Assembly: GCA_948470475.1 (NCBI GenBank)
Contig: OX419342.1
Coordinates: 707,701 to 771,700 of the forward strand
Origin: Galaxea fascicularis
Lineage: Eukaryota > Cnidaria > Anthozoa > Scleractinia > Euphylliidae
Direction: 5' to 3'
DNA: 64,000 bases
A program made the translations under genes and the position numbers. The notes beneath the pieces are model-generated. The model saw only the letters and a program-made list of their open reading frames with translations. It ran no database searches and was not told the DNA's origin. How positions within the stretch are numbered: the first letter of the stretch is position 1; the number at the start of each line of letters is the position of its first letter. This document shows positions 29,099-41,600 of this stretch, one piece after another.

Positions 29099-32000
29099 TT
29101 AGAGAAAAGTATCTAGCCATTCCTTAGAGTGCTTCACATCATTATCTGGGTAATGTTTGCTGCTGCGTACTGCCCCTGTAGATTCCTGTGATAGATCGTC
29201 CACTGTACAGATGCTACTGCTTTCCAAGTCCGCGACAGTGATGTGCAAGTTGCGGAGATCTGGAGCAGAAGTTGTCTTTCTCAGTTCTCTCCGTCCCACG
29301 CTTTCCCCGTCGCTTAAGAAGGAAAGGTCAAGTAGCTCCTGATCGATGTGCAGTCTCAGAGCCTCTAAGGCGTCAACATCGTCACGACAATCGATATCCA
29401 CGCCAATGACTTTTTCACAGGGCTAACAGGAGACAAAAACAGCAAGTACTTGTGTTCATGTAGGTTACACATCACAGTCACTTCAAAGAATCACTCTCAA
29501 CAACCCAGGAACTCCATAACAGTTGTCCGTCATTCCAATTGTCATTTGTAGTACCCATTTCAACCTTTCCCAGTCTTGACTATCCTCTTTCATTGAAAGT
29601 GCACCTAAACCCAAAATTCGTTTCGCTAAGATAAATTTTGTACCTTTCCGAAAAGCATTGCGTCCTTTTTTGTTCTTTTTTGCCAAATGTTGGCTTTTTA
29701 TAGGCTTAAAAACTTACGAAAAAGTGAGCATCATTTGGTGCACGGGTTTATGGAGGGTCTATTCTTGATTTGACGTCAAAAACTGCTTTGCCTGCATGTT
29801 TAAAAAGATTTTTAATGCGATGCAAATCAGTTTGTGACGTCAAATCAAGAATAGACCCACGCCCCTTCTGACTCGGTCGTGCACCAAATGATGCCTTACT
29901 TTTTTGTAAGGCTTTGTAAGTTTTTAAGTTTGTCTTGAAGTACCTGGTATATAGGGTTCTCAAACGTTTTATCTTCGGGGTAGGGGTTAGAAAGTGCTTC
30001 TGCGTGGTCCTCTGTTAACTTCATTCGCCCGTTCCTTTGTCTGCGGACCCTCAGAATAAACGCAAAGACAACAGCTGCGAATACGAACAGGACCACGAGT
30101 ATAACCACGATGATAACGATTAAATATGAAGGCTTGGCGGAAGAACCTAAAGGTATAAACACATTTGTGCGTCAGGGAAAAAAAAAGAATATGCTTCACT
30201 AGCAAGGAAAACTTGGCTACCATGCGGAAGGTTCTGCATGAGGATTATTACTTAGTGTCGACAAGATTGATTGTGTTTCTACCAGAAAAAACCCTATACC
30301 GTAAACTTCTGAATTAAATATTGAGCCTCTTCGAAAAGACTGAGCCAAAATGACTCCCCACCCACCCACCAAAAAAAAAAAAAAAAAACACTTTCGAACG
30401 GAAATTTCCTACCACCATAAAAAAAAGCAAATGAGTCCATGAGCTGACAGTATCAGCCTTGTCAGTGTTGTTTTTGTGTATCTTTGCATCGTCAAGCTTG
30501 AGGTATTTTCAAAACGTTCCGCAAATCCTCTCAAAAATCGAGTTCACCCCTTCGCTACCACCGAAAACAAATCCCTGAAAAGGTCCTTTACGTGAAATAT
30601 TTTGGGCGATGAATGGCGTCATCACTTCACCTGAGAGCTGTGAGTCATCTCCAGCCATGCCATGGTGCATAAGCGGTTGGCAAGTGAATTGATTAGTTCC
30701 ATCAACACATGTCATGTTCTCTGCGCACGGATTGGACAAACACTCGTTTATTTCTGCAAAAGTTAGGAAATGGTTTAGTCCAAAATGGGGACAACACAAG
30801 CCTCGCTCTTAGGATTACACTTAAAATGTCTCTCGCTGTAAACTATACAAAACTGAAGTTTTATTATTCAAGCTGGAGTCGACGTTATTGCTGTAAAGGC
30901 TGCACAGACGGAAACTTTGCAATGTCACCAAAATGGACAATATCTGTTTTTACCCAGTCCTCAAGCAACGATGGTAAAAACAATGGGGAAAGGAGCCTTG
31001 GACGTAAAACATCATCTATACGCCATAAAATAAGGAAAATGGGTAGACCTTTTTGTCAGCATGTTTGGAAATGGTGTCCAGGTTAGAGACCTCAAAAACC
31101 AACACCTCTAAATTCCAATTCGATCTGGAATGCTTGGATGTTTAATATGAGCTCCTGGCTCGGGAGATTAGGCAACTACTCCTAATACGCTGGCGAGCTT
31201 ACATAAAATTGATTTGACCGCGGGGGGCCTTAGGCTTTAATCTTTTTCTTCCCTCTTTCGGTGTCACGTCCTTTGTTTCCTACGCCGGGTAACTTATGTG
31301 AGAGAAGACGTTGCGTGACACACAGTACGAATCGCACGAGTGCGCGGCTGCAAAGAAGAAGTAAGAATTCGGCCTTGTTTCAGTATCTTACCTTACATTT
31401 CTTGCCGTAATAAACTGATTAACTGAGAGAGACAAAGATCTGTGATTAATACTTGCCGTTTCGGCCCTTCATGACAGCTACACTGTTTACTACCAGTCTC
31501 AATTTACTTACCGTGCTGACAGAGAAGGCCTGAATATCCAGGGTTACAAATACACAGGAAACCGGTGCGTCTACTGACACAAACTCCATGAGATCCACAA
31601 ATACTGGACGGCAATGTTAGGTTGCTGTCAGCCACTCGAACAATACAGTGGTCAAAAACTACAACGTAAGTTGAAAAGCAGTATAATTAACAATGCTGTT
31701 TACTGAAACAGAATGACGCTGATCCGAAGAATGATTTCTATGGTCAGTTGTAGAATATTTCCTTGGAGCTTTTCTTTTCTCTTCACAATTTGGCCAAAAG
31801 AAAAAGTGGAAAAATCTTGAGATAATCCACATTTAATCCTAATGGTAGCTTTAAATATGTCATTTTATACATGTAGAACCGCCACTGACCTGAATAAACT
31901 TGTGATGGGATGTTCATTTTCACTCACCTTCTTCACAATATTTCCCAACAAAGCCGGTGGAGCACTTACAGAACACCAACTCGCCACTGTCAATACACGT

Positions 32001-35000
32001 GGCACCATTGAGACAGGGAGATGATTGGCATCTGTCAATCATCAATTCGCAGTGCTGACCATAGTAGCCTTTTGTGCACATACATGTGCTCTGATTTCCA
32101 ATATGACTACACCTGCCACCATGTAAACATATACTTCCAGCACATCTATCAATGTTTGCAGTAACAGTACAAGTGTTTCCTGTAAAACCTGGTGAACAGA
32201 TGCACTGGAAACCTTCTGGACCATCCATGCATGTCCCACCATGATGGCAAGGGGATGACTCGCATTTGCTTTCTTTTCTTTCACAATGGCGACCTGAAGT
32301 GCAGTAAAACCATGATATCTGGTTGTTAACGTTTTGATTCCTTAAGGATCTGAAGTGTTGGTAATGGTACATGGTACAATGTTTGCAAAATGAAAACTGT
32401 GTTCAGCCAGGGACCCATTCCTGTAGCAAACTAGCAGTGAGTCTTGTAGGTAAGTTAGCTAACTGGCAGGAAAGCCATTGCTTTGGACAAAAATTATTAG
32501 AGTGAATGTCTTTATTAGGCCAGTGCAAGAGAAATCAATATCTGGAAATTAGAAATTATCTTACCTTTGAATCCTGGTGAGCACCAACATTTGAAATCGG
32601 ATATTTCATTTGTACATGTACCATTATTAAGGCAGGGTGAGGAGGCACACTCATTGATTTCAACAGAACAGTTGATTCCCGTATACCCAGGACCACATAC
32701 ACAGGTAAAGCTGTTGACACCATCCTTGCATGTACTCCCATTATGCTGACAAGGCTGATGAGAACAGTCATCAATATTCACCGCACAAGTCCTCCCTGTG
32801 AACCCAACTGGGCACTTGCAACGGAAGTCTTCAATCATATCAAAACAGCTGCCACCATTGAGACAAGGAAACCGTGCACAGTCATCTAGATTCACCTCAC
32901 AGTGATGCCCAGTGAAGCCAGTTTGGCAGATACATTCATATTTACCTCTTCTATCCATACAAGTTCCATTGACACATGGCTGTGACAGACACTCATTTAT
33001 GTCTGTCTCACAGCGGACACCGGTGTAACCAACAGGACAACTGCATGTGAAACCATTCACAAAGTCATTACATGTGGCACCATGTTGACATGGTTCACTA
33101 GTACATTCATCAATATTGACTTCACAACGTCGACCTGTATATCCTGGGGGGCAGGTGCATTTGAAGTTGTTCACATAATCAGTGCAGTTTCCAGAGTTTT
33201 TGCATGGCTGCCAGGCACAGTCGTCAATGTTTATTTCACAGTAGACTCCACCGTAACCTGGACTGCACAGACAGTCAAACTTATTGATACCATCTACACA
33301 GTATCCTCCATTAAAACAATGTATAGACCGGCAATCATCTACATTAGTCTCACATGTGCGACCTACAAACCCAGGCCTACAAGAACAACTGAAGTCATTC
33401 ACCAAATCTGTGCAAATCCCATTGTGATGACAAGGAAATGAGTAACACTCATTGATGTCTACAGAACATGTGCGTCCTTTGAACCCTGGTGCACACAAGC
33501 ATTTGAAATCATTAATCAAATCAATACAAGTAGCTCCATTATTGCAAGGATTACCAACACATTCATTAATGTCTTTTTCACAGTGATTGCCAGTGTAGCC
33601 CCTAATGCAGATACAAGAATAATTACTTGTGCCATCAAGACATGTTGCATTATTTTGACAGCTGTGTGACTGACAATAATTAATGTCCACCTCACAGTCA
33701 TTACCAATAAACCCTTCAGCACAAATGCATCTGTATGAGGAATTGGTAGGGGCACATGTTCCTCCGTTACGGCATGAAAAAGTACTGCATACATTTGCTG
33801 TTCCAGCACATGTTCTTCCAGGAGTGGTTCCAGAGCAGTTACACTGAAAGTTGTTTATTAGATCAATACATTTACCACTGTTGCAAGGATTGGGTATGCA
33901 GTCATCAACATCAACTGTACATGTGATGTCTGTGAATCCCCTAGGGCAAATGCAATCATAACCACGTCCATCCACTCTATTAATACACGTCCCTCCATTA
34001 GTGCAGGGATGCTGCAGGCACTCATCAATGTTGATATGGCAGTCTTTACCTGTATATCCACTTAAACAAGTACAGTTGTAGTCATTTACCAGATCAAAAC
34101 ATGTTCCATTATGATGACAAGGGTTGATTGCACAGTTGTCAATGTTAAGCATACATTCCTTTCCTTTAAATCCTGTTTGGCAGACACATCTGAAGTCATT
34201 CACCAGGTCTACACACAACCCTTGGTTCTGACACGGTTGAACTGCACAATCATTGATATCCACTTCACAAAACTTCCCAGTAAAACCAGGCTTGCACATG
34301 CACTTGTATGAGTTTATGCCATCAATACAGGTAGAATTGTGCATACACTTATGGTATTTACATTCATCTGTGTTCACCTCACACTTTTGACCAGTAAAAC
34401 CTGGTGTACACATACAAGAAAACCCATTAACTAGGTCCACACAGGTAGCGTTGTTGTTGCAGGGTGAGGATAAACAGTCATCAATGTTAGCTTCACAAGT
34501 TGCTCCTATAAACCCAGCAGTACAGTTGCAATGAAAATCACCCACAAGATCATGACAAGTTCCTAAAAGGAATAAAGAAGCCATCTAGTATTAACATTGC
34601 TCAACAAGAAATGGGTATGCTCCTGCAAATCTGATTAAAAAGAATGCAATTAATGTTAACGGGACATTGTGCTGTAAGTAACCTTCTGTTTTTTCAATGT
34701 TTCTTTTTTCCCTTACTTGTAAATGCATCAGAATTTTTCCTAAAAACATCACCTCATGCTTCTATATAGTAATACAGTACTCTGAACAGGAAATAAGAAG
34801 ATCCTATAAAATCTTGCTAACCTCCATTCTTACATGGTACGTTATAACAGTCATCAATGTCCACTTGACAGTTCTCTCCAGTGAAACCTGACTTGCAAAC
34901 ACATAGGTAAGCATTCACTCCATCAGCACAGATTCCTCCATTCTTACATGGATTACTTCCACATTCATTATAGTTAACTTCACACAAGCTTCCTGTGTAA

Positions 35001-35843
35001 CCAGCCAGGCAAGTGCAGGAAAACCCATTCACATGATCAGTACATGTACTTCTGTGGTGACAGGGTAAGGCAGCACAGTCATCGACATCAATGGCACATG
35101 TCTTTCCTATAAAACCAGGTAAGCACTCGCAGTGAAAGTCGGACACAAGGTCGTGACATGTAGCATTGTTCCTACAAGGGTTGCCCTGACAATCATCAAT
35201 GTTTGTCTCACATATTATTCCAGTAAATCCCTGATGACATTCACAGCAAAATGAGTTCACCTGAAAAACAAACATCTTTGGATCATCTTGTTACCTGCAT
35301 ACAGCACATGTACTTTTCAACTAGACATAACAGTGATAATCCATTTCAAAATAGGCCAGGTAGAAGTTAGAGGGTTTTGACATGAATAATGATTTTATTC
35401 ACCTGTTATAATATGTTTCATTTTGAGCAGTTTCTGGTTAGCATTCATAAGGCTTTCATTGTCCCTTCTACTCCCAATGAGACTGGGTGGAATATGGGAA
35501 CATAACTTAACCCAGAATGAGTATGAATAATAAATATTTTTTTAGTGACAGTATATCATCATCATACTACTGGTACTTACTAAATATCTTATCTACATTA
35601 AACAAACGTTTTGTCTAACTATGAAATATACTAATTAATGAATAAAATGATGATTTTGATTCAAAAGACCTGGTCAATACATGTTCCATTGTTATGGCAA
35701 GGCTGCATGGTGCATTCATCAATGTTGATTAAACAGTTACTGCCTGTGTACCCTGGTTGGCATAGACAAGACTGTCCACTGGGCATGGCCACACAGCTGC
35801 CGCCATTGAGACAAGAACCTGGTGTACAGGTGGCATCAATACC
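29099..35843 (-). CDS. Notch-like EGF-repeat single-pass membrane protein (5' end incomplete)
   Basis: Eight phase-compatible exons on the minus strand: 35843-35670, 35260-34822, 34562-32565, 32293-31928, 31658-31512, 30753-30559, 30146-29944 and 29422-29099, 1281 codons plus stop. About 27 complete EGF modules and one partial module are present, most starting D/N-I-D/N-E/D-C, the calcium-binding type, and many with the C-x-NGGxC or C-x-NNATC pattern. A single membrane span (YLIVIIVVILVVLFVFAAVV) precedes a basic RVRRQRNGR stop-transfer and a cytosolic tail of about 160 residues with ENPIYQ, an NPxY motif. There are no Lin12/Notch repeats and no ankyrin repeats, so it is not Notch itself. The signal-peptide exon is missing; a five-codon start exon at 37440-37426 (MKIIL, phase 0 donor) is possible but too short alone. 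The exon 6 donor could be 3 bp further upstream (30562). Confidence 0.82.
29701..29937. mobile_element. Fold-back element in the last intron of the EGF-repeat gene
   Basis: The inner arms gggtctattcttgatttgac and gtcaaatcaagaatagaccc are exact inverted copies. Beyond them gcatcatttggtgcacg pairs with cgtgcaccaaatgatgc, and the flanks cttaaaaacttac and gtaagtttttaag also pair. The whole intron segment can fold into one imperfect hairpin. A 71-codon frame through it is a by-product. Confidence 0.85.
30371..30388. repeat. Poly(A) run in an intron of the EGF-repeat gene
   Basis: A run of about 18 A on the plus strand, between the last EGF exon and the membrane-span exon. Confidence 0.9.
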
Positions 35844-36228
35844 CTGACAGTCAAATACAACAGAGATTTAAAGGTAGCTGCAAAATTTGATTCAGTCAAT
35901 AAATCAAACTTTTGAGTTAAAAGTCTTTCACACCAACAATTAGCTAAGTTCAATCCACATAGGTGTAAGATGTCTGCAATCAATATATCTTTGTGCTAAT
36001 TATATCTCAGGAGGTTTTGAAAATACTTTCACTGAGGGTAACCTATGCAGATGTTCTTTTGGCTCGTCACGCAATCTTTCCTCCCCAAAGTTCGGCTATA
36101 CAGACAGGGATATTACACAACAATGTCCCACAAAAAGGAGTTCCTGCAAGTGATGAGTCTTCATTGGATCTGAGGCCAGTGCTGACCGTTCAAGCCCCTT
36201 TAAATATGATTCTCATTCTAAAAACAAA

Positions 36229-36245
36229 ATTAGTAATAGTAATTA

Positions 36246-36290
<45 letters not shown>

Positions 36291-36317
36291 AAAATGGGAT
36301 GAGCGTGCAGCGCGAGT

Positions 36318-36363
<46 letters not shown>

Positions 36364-36382
36364 AAGGTCCAATTACTAGTTA
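36229..36382. mobile_element. Fold-back element upstream of the EGF-repeat gene
   Basis: gtacaattcagggagtaatc (36258 on) pairs with gattactccctgaattgtac, and taatttcaaaatgggat pairs loosely with tccgatttgaaatta. The outer parts agtaattagacc and ggtccaattact also pair. Confidence 0.75.
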
Positions 36383-36535
36383 ATCGTATCAATAACAAAT
36401 TTCGAGATTAAGAAGATTTTGAGAACCTCCTTTGAGTGAAAAAGTCAGTGGTATGTTCCAAAAGTCTTACAAACAATAGGAAAACATCACGAAGGAAGCC
36501 ATTAAAGTGAACGTAATTGACACGTGAATGGCGTA

Positions 36536-36596
36536 GGTGTCCAATTACAGGTATCCAATTACAAAAATTGAAATTGGATAGCTGTAATTGGACACC
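36536..36596. repeat. Hairpin with GGTGTCCAATTACAG arms
   Basis: ggtgtccaattacaggtatc and gatagctgtaattggacacc are inverted copies about 25 bp long around an 11-bp loop. Confidence 0.8.
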
Positions 36597-37440
36597 CACA
36601 TGATAGCGCGGCAATTACGCGACAAATAAGTGCGTGCAGAACCAATCAGAATAGAGAATTTTGTTATAGATACGATTACATATTTAATTAATATTATGTT
36701 AGAACTATTTTACCTGAAGAAGACCACTCCATATGAAAAAGATTGTAATAATACTGTTGAACATTTTATGAGCATAACAGTAAATGATCCTTCTTGCCTA
36801 GGGGTCCTGGAAGCTGAACTCTTTTTCCTGTGCAAAAAAAGAGCATTATCATGTCGTTATTTTGCTCAAGAACAAGTTGGATTCACCAAGCAACACCAAC
36901 TCTACAGCCTTGTCTCTAGTGGGAAAAAAAACAACCATTGCAACCAAACAAACAGAGAATTAAAAAAACAAAAAATATCAGGCCAATAAAGTAAAACAAA
37001 TGGACATTGCAGGAATGTAGATACCGATTTAACATGCCTGGGGAAAATACCTAGCAACGTTTCAAAGAAAAAGTGTTGCCCACTGTAAGTCTACACGTCA
37101 CGGAAACTCACGGCGTTCCCACCTTGTTGCACATATGTGCACACAACTATTAGTACAGAATTATCCTGTAAACAAATTTCGTTGACATTACAGTTAATCT
37201 AAGTAAATTGTGAGCTGACACCAACTCAGAGTTGAATTAGTTAGCTCACGAATCTAGAGAACACGAAGCAAGAGGATAGCTGACTAAAAAGACGGACTTT
37301 TATATATAAGCAAGTTTGTTGCTAAAGCTGTGAGCTGATCGAAATTTTCCTGAACGTATTTTAAAACGAAAAAAACCTGAAAGGGCTTTAACTCCATTTG
37401 TGAGAAAAACTTGGAATGAACTTACCAGAATTATTTTCAT

Positions 37441-38645
37441 TACTCTTTAGTGAGCTCCACGGAGCAGATAAGATCAACTGAACCGTACAAAAATTCCTGC
37501 ACTGCCACAGAGGACGCCGTTATCAAGACAACAGAAACGCACCTAAGGAGGGAAGGGTGGGTAGCTTTTGAACCCCACCCCATCTAACAAAATCAGATTT
37601 GTTATAATTTATAAATTATTATTTCTTCTCCTCCTGCATTATCTTTTGCAAACAGGTTGGAACATGGGTTGAAATTATAATAAGGGTCTCAAGAAGTTGT
37701 CGGCAAATCGCGAGCCCTCTCCCCTTATGAGAGAGGCGATACTTGTCATTGATTGTGTGTTAGAAGAATTTCTTTCAGATCTTGCAAGTGTGCCTGTGGT
37801 CATCTTTTAAGGATACCTGTACATTTCGTATCTTGCGGGAAATATTCAGTTCTTTGAAATATTTTTCTCTAGTTCTTTTGCCTTTATACTAATTTGGTCG
37901 ACGCAAATAGCTCTCAAATTGGATATTATTTTGTTTACTTGCGATTGCTTTCTATTTTCTCTATACTATATGCAAATTAAGTCCCAGTTTTCCAGAGGCT
38001 CCAGAGACGATGAAAAAAGTGGTTCAAAGGAAGGGTGCAATGCGACGGTTCAGGTCAGCTTCAGGTTTGTGACAGAGTGGTTGTTTGAATTCTTTACAAA
38101 GGAAGCCTTTCACAAATGGAGAACCAACCACTTCTTGGAAGTAGAAGATCAGGTTTGTAGCAACAAATATGATTTTTCGCCATTTGCATTCGATCAACTT
38201 TACGTGACCTACCTACCGTATCTTTCGCGGCAGTTTCAAAATAATTCAGTGCAAACCAGTCATAAGCTATCATTAGCTACTCACGACTAGGCTTTCGCTC
38301 CATCACTGTTAAAGCGATGAGTGGAGAAAGAATCATCGAGGGAAGGGAAAGTTTTCTTTTTTCATACGCGTACTTGAGTTCGGAAGTGAAACGCCGAAGG
38401 TTTGTCTCGTGATCAATATGATAACGTATGCAGTTTTGTTTTGGACAAACCGGAAGTACGAAATACGGTAAAATATTTAAGAGTTTCATCGTTTGTTTTT
38501 AATTCTATAGCTGGGCAAGTAGTTTATGTCAACCAATATTTGTTTTTCAACTGAAAAACGCAGGGACCGCCAAAACAAGATACAGTGTAGCTAATTTCAC
38601 TATTTCATTCCCGAAGTTCTGATTTGATGGGGAACACAGTGGGTC
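37441..38645. promoter_or_regulatory. Shared upstream region of the EGF-repeat and rhomboid genes
   Basis: This 1.2-kb stretch lies between a possible start exon of the minus-strand EGF gene and the proposed start of the plus-strand rhomboid. A 123-codon plus-strand frame at 37919-38290 was not recognised. No promoter motif is assigned with confidence; the role is inferred from position only. Confidence 0.35.
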
Positions 38646-41600
38646 ATGGCCGACGTTTTCTATCATTCTGTCTCACATTTGGAAAATCAGAGTGATGTTT
38701 TTTTTTAAATTATGTGGAAGAGTTTCTCATTTAGACAAGAAAAGTATGTATGATTGTGGAATATTACTGTCAAAATACTCAGTGCGTTCTGCCTATTTGC
38801 TTGAGAGTAGTCTCATCCTAGGTGTAAAAACCTGTGAAGTTCACAAGTGACGTAAAACAAGGGCAACAAAACATAAACAATAGCATACAGCAAAACAATA
38901 CCTCATAAAACGAAGAAAACTTCATCAGGTTTTTACACTGAGGATGACCCCAAGAATACTTTTTATTAACCATGGACGGACTGTATTATTTGTTTCAAAC
39001 TTTCAAATTTAATTTGAATATTGTAATCATCCAACCATGCCCCGATTGTGACCTCATTTGAACTATCGATTGTTGATCAGTTTATTTCTAACATGGCTTG
39101 AAGGCTTCATTCGGTTCATGTCCAAAATCGACCTTGGGGTAACACTGTTAAAACCTGTGACAAGAAAAGCTACCGCCTTCTGCTGAAATAATGCCTTTCT
39201 TCCACTATTTGCAGCTTGCCAGATTGTAATATCCTTTTTTTGGGAGCGCGTATGTAGAAAAACAGGCCACTTGATCAAATTACGCAAAATTGACATTTGA
39301 CCTTTCACGCTGCAAGCATTTCTTGGATGATTTTTCGCCGGTAACCCAAACACTGTCATTCCAAACATTCATTACTCGTTTCAACAAGAGTTTAAGTTGC
39401 TGTTTATCAAAAAACTCAACGAAAACCACTTGAAACGAATGAGGCCCACTTCAGATACTGCTCCACTCATGTCCCAAACATAATTGAAGTAGATTCAGAT
39501 GGCGTACCATGTGTTGAACCTAATATGTATTGTATAATAATATACAGAAAAGGCATTATACATTTACTGGCATTGTCATAATTAATGCATTTGGTTCCAC
39601 ACATGAGAAGAGCGCCATATGAATCAGTTGCCACTCCAGTGTTGAATAATATGGCAGACCTTGTCGAACTTAACAACATTGCCACACCAAATTAAAACTG
39701 CTGCACCAAATTGATTCAGAGACCACTCTTTTGCTGGACTTAATTCATCAGTTAGGTTCGGAACATGAGTGGAGCGGTGTCTGAACCAGGCCTGAGAAAA
39801 CTATGCTCAAGTGAAGGAAGACTCAAAATGTCACTACACTTGGCACGTGAACACCGCATGAAGTCTTCAACCAAAACCAATCAACAATTGATCTTTCAAA
39901 TGAGGTCACACTTGGGCTATGGTGGAATGATTACAATATTCAAATTAAAGTTGAAAGTTTGAAATGAATAATACAGTCCATTCGCAGTTTATCAAAAGTA
40001 TTCTCGAGTAATAGGCGGAACACAGTTAGTATTTTGACTGTAAATATAATTTTTATTGACTTTTTGATGTACCCAACATCATTATCAAAATTAAGGTTCC
40101 ATTTAATGGTAATTAATGAATTAATAGGTTACCAGTTAAGAATCATAAACTTTAACATCAGATTCTGGTAGATGAAAAATGTTGACATAGTTTCAATTTT
40201 TTTATGATCTAGGTCGCCGGTCTAGATCTGGAAGTGGATTGTATTATTCCCGACCATCTATCAGTAAGGATGAAAACTCGGACTATTCTGTGTATGATTA
40301 CTGTGGGGATAATTATTCACCTGACAGACGGAAACTACGATCAACAACAGTAGACACTCAAGTGAGTGTTGAAGAATTACCAGCAAGGACATTTCACCGC
40401 CCATTATTTATAATCCTTGTGACTCTTACACATATTGGACTTCTCATATACATTTGTGTTGCTGGAGGAATTGAACCAATTGCTGTTAAACCACAGATCA
40501 CAAATGAAACAGTCAAGAAATTTGGTTTCATAGCGTCGGCAAATAAGGTGGACAACTCAACTTCACAAGAAATAAAAATTACTCGATACTCTGGTGTTAA
40601 CCCTTTCATTGGACCAAATTCCTCCTTTCTGGTTCAAGTAGGAGCCAAATTTGGACCTGTAAGTAATTTAGGGTTTAATTTGAATTATCAAGCAAATGCT
40701 GTGAACACATCCCAGGTAATTTTGACCACATGGACTTGGGGGGAGAAGAACTTGGCTGGTTCAGCTTACAGTTTGATGTGCTTATGGGTCTTGGGAATTG
40801 AATGATTAAAAAGAGCTTTATGTAATTACCAGTGTTTTGTGTGCCTTGAGAACCATGTCATCAGCCTCATAAGCGCTCTAAGATGTGTAACCCCTTTGTG
40901 ATTAAGTGGTCTACTAAAAAGAAGAAGCCCCAATGGAGATATCCTGCAAAGCATGTGCAACCATGAACAAACACTTAAAAACATTCCTGTCCTGGGAGAA
41001 ATTGCAATATGGAATATTGATCAGTACATTAATAAGATTCTCAAGGTGGTCCTTTGCAAGTTGTGTTAAACAATAATTATTGTTGTTTACTACCTTTATC
41101 TTGTTATACCTTACAGTGTATGAAAATATTGGAAGACATTAAAAATAAATCTATGGAAATAAATAACAGAGAAGCTGATTTTCAATGCTGTTCCTTTCAT
41201 AAAGAGTGTGCCATGATGGCCAATGCAAGGTTTGCTGATAAAATTAATAATTAGTTTTATTTAACAACTGTTAGAGAACATTGATGTCTAGGCCTTTCTT
41301 TGAGCTCTGTCAGCTATAAACCCATTACCTTGTATTCCTAAAATGCCGAGGAAAGTTCATTGATATCACTAAAATTACAAAGGCTGTTAGAGTCCTTTAG
41401 TTAAACTATCTCGTCATCTATCTAGCCAATTTTTTTTACTGGTTGGCCCTAAAATGACAGAACTGTATTTATGATTTCCCTTGACCTAAAAAGGTAAATA
41501 TTTTTGTTTACAACTATGAAAAATCATGTGTTTTTAGGATGAATGGTATATCTAGTTTTATTTTTTATCTGAATAGATTTAGAAACAGCAACTTGTCTGT

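Noticed and set aside
29748..29963. 71-codon minus-strand frame between the last two exons of the EGF-repeat gene
   Set aside because: It runs through the fold-back element and past the exon donor at 29944; the upstream NPIY exon joins the final exon in phase without it.
29099..35843. Calling the EGF-repeat gene Notch
   Set aside because: No Lin12/Notch repeats, no heterodimerisation region and no ankyrin repeats; the tail is short and unrelated.
32567..35847. Several plus-strand frames of 60-119 codons opposite the EGF exons
   Set aside because: They are antisense shadows of a repetitive, Cys-rich coding exon with no start context or domains.
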